Below are positions 59,801 through 64,000 of a stretch of DNA of 64,000 bases, one piece after another. The stretch comes from Dipteronia dyeriana (lineage: Eukaryota; Streptophyta; Magnoliopsida; Sapindales; Sapindaceae). Under the pieces are notes generated by a model that was not told the DNA's origin, did not search any database, and worked only from the letters and a program-made list of their open reading frames with translations. Location: NCBI GenBank assembly GCA_032871835.1, contig CM065297.1:88681052-88745051 (forward strand), written 5' to 3'. The first letter of the stretch is position 1. Every line of letters begins with the position of its first letter. The translations under genes were made by a program, and so were the position numbers.

Positions 59801-60064
59801 GCACATCGTAAAATGAATGAGCTTCCAAAAGTTGGTAAAATTGGTTCAAATAGGAGCATATCGTACAATGAAGGAGCCTCCAAACGTTGGTAATTTTCTT
59901 CTTCTGATTTTATTGATTACAATTTCCTGTGTTTACATATTGTATGTATTAGTTCTGAAAAATAATTGTGATCCAAAGTTCACTGGCTCCAGATACAGAT
60001 ATGATCTGTATAAAAAAATTTAAAACCTAATTCTGCTACGAAACCGGTGAACGAGATTCCAACA
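56868..60064 (+). repeat. 5' LTR of the copia element, probably with an insertion
   Basis: Bounded by TG at 56868 and CA at 60064 next to the primer site. At 3.2 kb it is longer than usual copia LTRs. The block 58390-59220 differs in base composition and may be a later insertion. A long (TA)n run lies at 59418-59441. Confidence 0.6.
58390..59220. other. GC-richer block of unknown origin inside the LTR
   Basis: Text such as AGTTGTTGACTCCGAG-like GTTGACTCCGAGTAAATAA, CCCGACCCCAGGAACC and GGGGGCTCGACTTGG is unlike the AT-rich flanks. A 98-residue frame at 58884-59180 has no recognisable domain. I could not find terminal repeats or a target duplication, so identity stays open. Confidence 0.35.
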
Positions 60065-60066
60065 AT

Positions 60067-60079
60067 TGGTATTAGAGAC
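60067..60079 (+). other. Primer binding site, variant of the initiator Met type
   Basis: TGGTATTAGAGAC differs from TGGTATCAGAGCC mainly by C-to-T and a terminal change, and follows the LTR end CCAACA by two bases. Confidence 0.7.
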
Positions 60080-61116
60080 AATTTATTTTCGGAACAGGAA
60101 ATTGTTTTAGTTTAGGCACGATTTAAATTGATTGTATGATGTTTTTGTATGTATATTAATTTTTTTTTAATTTACAAAAACATTATTGATCGTTAATTAT
60201 ATGGTACTGTGGATTTAGGGTTTATGAGTTGTATTATTATTATTATTTTGTTTTTTTTACTGTTATTGTTTTAAAAAAAAATATAACATATATTGAAGAC
60301 ATGGAAAAATCGCGAAGAAGGATTCATGAGATGAATCGAAGTGACCTGAAGAGACTGGAAGATATTTGAAGTTACTGGAAGACCAAGGAATGTTTTGGGA
60401 AATCTTTGTAATTTTAGATTCCAATTTTTTGGTTAAATAATCCACAGTACTCGATCAATTCATGTATGCTTTATATTATGTGATGATAAAAGCATTATCA
60501 TGAATACGTATGTCATTTAGATTAGATGTGCCTACACAAATATATTTGATATGTCATACATGCATCATAGCCTGATATTTTATGTATTTTTTTAATGTGA
60601 TTAAAATGGGCTATATACATAATTGGCTATGAATAATGAGATTAGTTTTTAATTGTTAGAAAACTTGGTAATTCTCATTAATATTAATCTACTTATTAAA
60701 GAGTATAAAAAGTTAGATTAATAGGGTCATTTATTGTAATTAGGATTAATATGATTAATTAACTAATAATAAATTAACCGAATAAAGTGTTAGAGTTTTA
60801 ATAGTTAAAACCTGGTAAACACTAACATAATAATCTGACCTTAGTAAAAAGTTTACAAAAACTTAGATTATTCACTAATAGATTAGATTTTTAATTGTTA
60901 AAAATCATTAATAATTTATTAGTTAATTAGAATTTGTTTCTAATTAGTTAATGCGTTAGATAACTTGATTAAAGTTAGTCGTTTAATCCTGTAGAATCTA
61001 GGTGCATTAACGGTTAATAGAAAACCCTAATTTTAAAATAGTGAGTGGGAGAGGGATATATGATATATATATCCCGCGGTCTCCATCATTAGTTCAACAC
61101 CGTGAGATCCGACTGA
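60080..61116 (+). other. Leader between primer site and gag
   Basis: AT-rich, non-coding. TTAATTAGTTAATTAG-like short repeats and a repeated TTAGATTA...TTAATAGTTAAAA theme occur at 60640-60960. No gene recognised. Confidence 0.5.
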
Positions 61117-61890
61117 ATGAATGATTTATTTATTTTAGCAATAATATCTTTTGCATTACTTAATATTCTCGTAAACGACAAATTAACTGGTGATAACAAC
61201 AGTAAGTGGAAACTTAACATTAATGCAATATTGGTCACCAAAGACTTCAAGTTTGTGCTTACAGAGGAATATCCTCCAGCACCTACTGCCAATGCCACAT
61301 GAACTGTTCGTGAGGCATACATGCGATGGGTTTCATTTGATGAGAAGGCCCGAACATATCTGTTGGCATCTATGACAGACGTGCTTGTCACAAAGCACGA
61401 AGCAATGACTTCAACATTTGAAATCATGGAGTCATTGCAAACTATGTTCAGGCAGCCCTCTGAGCAAAAGCGACACGAAGTTGTTCGTTCCGCTATGCTC
61501 GCTCGCATGAAGGAAGGTACGTCAGTTCGGGAATATGTCCTGAGCATGATATCCTACTTCAACAGGGTAAAAGTCAATGGTGGAGCAATTGACGAACGCA
61601 GTCAAGTGAGCATCATACTGACGACTCTACCAAGGAGTTTCGATCAGTTTAAAAGCAACTACGGGGTGAACAAGTTAAGGTTCAATCTCACACATTTGAG
61701 TCTTTGACTAAGGACAATAAGGGTAAGACCGGTGAGGCAAATGTTGCCGAACCATCTTCCTACTATAATAATAAGAAGAGAAAGAGGTCGGGAAAGTGAA
61801 GGGTAAGCCTAAAGCCAAGAAAGCCCAAAGCAAAAAGAATTCCAAGAAAAGTAAATATTATTTACTTGTTCTTAAGTCGTGTTTAGTGGA
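61117..61890 (+). pseudogene. gag of the copia element
   Basis: Copia Gag text is clear: DKLTGDNNSKWKLNINAIL, FVLTEEYPPAPTANAT, VREAYMRWVSFDEKARTYL, EIMESLQTMFRQPSEQKRHE, EGTSVREYVLSMI and ILTTLPRSFDQF. A TGA at about 61300 replaces Arg in ATRTVREAY (a CGA to TGA change). A Lys-rich tail (KKRKRSGK-like) follows near 61770-61850. I see no intact zinc knuckle. Confidence 0.85.
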
Positions 61891-61894
61891 AGAT

Positions 61895-62340
61895 GATTCC
61901 TCACCCTGGATAGTTGATTCGGGGGTCACTAACCATGTTTGTTCTTCTTTACAATGGACTGATTCTTGAACACAACAAGAGGAGAAAGCCTTCTTAATGC
62001 GTGTGGGGTCAGGGGATGTCGTGTCGGCACGAGCAGTGGGCATAATTAGATTACATTTTTGTAATAATTATATATTATTGGACAATGTATTTTATATTCC
62101 TGGATTTACACGGAATTTGATTTCCATTTCTAAAATGTTAGAACAAAAATATTCTGTTTCTTTTAATAATAAGCCTGTTATTATTGGAAACAATGGTCTG
62201 AATATTTGTTCATGAATTAATGAAAACAATTTGTATGTGTTAAGGCAGTTAATACATACCACAGTGCTCAACACCGAAATGTTTAAGGTTGAAAAAACAA
62301 AAACTAAACGACATAATATTTCTCCAGATAATGACACGTA
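61895..62340 (+). pseudogene. Protease region of the copia element
   Basis: The retropepsin active site reads PWIVDSGVTNHVCSS (61900-61945), a normal copia DSG triad. ISISKMLEQKYSVSF and similar text continues to about 62215, with frame breaks after LQWTDS and ICS. Confidence 0.8.
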
Positions 62341-63360
62341 TCTCTAACATCTAAGGCTTGGTCATATCAACCTTGACTAGATAGACAGGCTGGTAAAAAT
62401 CGGACCTTTAAGTGAGTTAAAGGTTAGCACTTTACATGTATATGAATAATATCTGGAAAGCAAGATGACTAAGAGACCTTTTACTGAAAAAGGGCTGAGA
62501 GCTAAAGAACCGCTAGAGCTTATACATATAGACGTCTGCGGACCGATTAATGTTAAAGTTATCGGTGGTTATGAGTATTATGTCACCTTTATAGATGACT
62601 ACTCAAGATACAGATACGTCTACCTGATGCAACGAAAGTCGAAAACATTTGAAATGTTCAAAGAATTCCGAGCTGAAGTTGGGAATCAATTAGGTAGGAC
62701 TATCAAGTCACTACGATCATATCGTGAAGGTGAGTACCTTGACCAAGAGTTTGAAGACTTCATGGTTGAGCATGGGATAGTTTCCTAACTCATACCTCCT
62801 GGTACACCTCAGTAAAATGGTGTAGCGGAGAGGAGAAATAGAACCCTTATGGAAATGGTGAGATCTATGATTAGTCTCTCATCATTACCAAATTCTGTTT
62901 GGGGATATGCGTAACAAACAGCAGCATACATTTTGAATGTAGTGCCATCCAAATCTATTCCTAAGACTCCCCTAGAGTTGTGGAATGGTCGTAAAGATAG
63001 TTTACGATATTTTCGTATATGGGGGGTGTCCAGCACATGTGCTGAAGAACAGAACAGGAAAGCTAGACTACAAGTCTGTTGTCTACCTGTTTGTAGGATA
63101 TTCCAAGGAGACCAGATGTGGACACTTCTATAGTTCTGAAGTCAACAAAGTATTTGTATCGACAAATGCAAGGTTTCTTAAGGACAATTACATAAGTGAC
63201 CATAAACCTCGTTCCAAGATTGTATTAAATAAGTTGGAGCCCGGTGAGACTAGTGCTTCATCAACAAGAGTTGTTGATCCACAAACATCTAAGAGTCAGA
63301 TTTTTCCAGATCAAGATACACTACAACCTAGACGTAGTGAGAGGGTTGTGAGACAACCTA
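62341..63360 (+). pseudogene. Integrase of the copia element
   Basis: A pre-integrase segment (LRLGHINLD) is followed by the core: HIDVCGPINVKVIGGYEYY with the first Asp, and AERRNRTLMEMVRSMI with the Glu. The second catalytic site reads SLRSYREGEYLD where copia has LRSDRGGEYLD, so that Asp is Tyr. Stops at about 62787 (VS, stop, L) and 62814 (PQ, stop, NGVAERR) stand where Gln codons are expected. The frame then shifts near 62990, and the C-terminal part runs to 63360. Confidence 0.85.
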
Positions 63361-64000
63361 AACACTATTTAGGTATAGGTGAGGGATAAGGTGTTGTCTC
63401 TACTGATAGTGTGGATGATCCGTTGACGTTTAAGAATGCAATGGAAGATCCTAATAAAGAGGAATGGTTTAAATCCATGAATCTCAAGATGGAGTCCATG
63501 TACTCTAATTCAGTCTGGGATCTTGTAGACTTACCGGATGGGGTAAAACTCATAGGGTGTAAGTGGATCTACAAGAGAAAGAGAGGAGTAGATGGAAAGG
63601 TAGAGACCTTCAAGGCAAGGCTAGTGCCCAAGGATTATACCCAGAAAGAAAGGGTCGATTATAAAGAGACTTTCTCGCCAGTAGCCGTGTTTAAGTCTAT
63701 TAGGATTCTCTTATCCATTGATGCCTATTTCGATTACGAAATTTAGCAAATGGACGTCAAGACTGCATTCTTGAATGACAATCTTGATGAGAGCATCTAT
63801 ATGATACAACCCGAGGGATTCGTGTCTCCAGATCAAGAGCAAAAGGTTTGCAAGCTGCAAAGGTCCATCTATGGACTTAAGCTATCTTGGAACATAAGGT
63901 TTGATGATGTGATCAAAACCTATGGCTTCAAGTAGAACGTCGATGAACCTTGTGTCTACAAGCGTATCATTGATAAGAAAGTAGTTTTCTTGGTCCTATA
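63361..64000 (+). pseudogene. Reverse transcriptase of the copia element, cut by the window end
   Basis: Text CKWIYKRKRGVDGKVETF, VDYKETFSPVAVFKSIRIL, MDVKTAFLN and VCKLQRSIYGLKLSWNIRF is copia RT fingers and palm. TAG at about 63744 replaces Trp in EIWQMDV, and TAG near 63933 replaces Gln in FKQNVDEPCVYKR. The YVDD catalytic loop would lie just past the window end. Confidence 0.87.

Larger units (their letters stand above)
56868..64000 (+). mobile_element. Ty1/copia retrotransposon, 5' part (continues past the window)
   Basis: Starts TGTTAGGGTTTATGCCCTAA after ...GAATGCAAC. The inferred 5' LTR runs to CCAACA at 60064, then come a primer site, gag, protease, integrase and RT, with the window ending in RT. 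The 3' LTR is outside, so age and duplication cannot be judged. Several single-base changes break the polyprotein. Confidence 0.82.

Overview
This window is nuclear DNA of a flowering plant, probably a eudicot. The evidence is an intron-rich class P alcohol dehydrogenase gene with GT-AG splice sites, AT-rich intergenic DNA, and many plant-type LTR retrotransposons and MITEs. I see one host gene that looks intact, ADH1 on the minus strand (3128-5340, nine exons, about 380 residues). Almost everything from about 6.7 kb to the end is transposable-element DNA, nested several layers deep.

Layout: 1-3127 holds AT-rich spacer, a hAT MITE (653-1273) and a PIF/Harbinger-like MITE (1724-2731). ADH1 and its promoter occupy 3128-5586. 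Another hAT MITE (5724-6197) follows, then the left arm of a foldback repeat. The block 6716-30161 is a Tat-lineage Ty3/gypsy element on the plus strand, flanked by ATGTT duplications. Its 5' LTR is split by a second member of the same family on the minus strand (6746-18468). Both carry gag, protease, RT, an archaeal-type RNase H and integrase. Downstream of integrase, on the opposite strand, both carry a gene resembling the 'putative gypsy type transposon' (Transposase_28) family with a coiled-coil tail. The right foldback arm, a tandem duplication and a tRNA-derived SINE-like piece fill 30167-31238.

The block 31239-47637 is a minus-strand Ty1/copia element (Ale-like). It has been hit by a Mutator-type MITE in its 3' LTR (31301-32162), by a composite gypsy insertion (32815-35749) and by a hAT MITE (36122-45165). 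That MITE was itself split by a Mutator-like element (36348-44904). This MULE is the most interesting object here. It has two convergent genes: a mudrA-like transposase (plus) and a DUF1985/Ulp1 protease protein (minus). Long arrays of a short AGCTCGATC-core repeat sit just upstream of each coding region, apparently inside 5'-UTR introns. The layout resembles Arabidopsis VANDAL elements, whose anti-silencing proteins bind short repeated motifs.

The right part (47.6-64 kb) contains a duplicated fragment of the ADH1 promoter (49429-49537), a 203-bp Mutator-type MITE, and two roughly 2-kb LTR-like direct repeats, one carrying a hAT MITE whose empty site survives in the other. It also has a decayed SIRE-like copia gag region (54570-56220) and the 5' part of another copia element (56868 to the window end). 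Most retroelement reading frames are broken, often by changes that look like C-to-T transitions, as expected for long-methylated transposon DNA. Lineage names are my reading of motifs; no database search was run.
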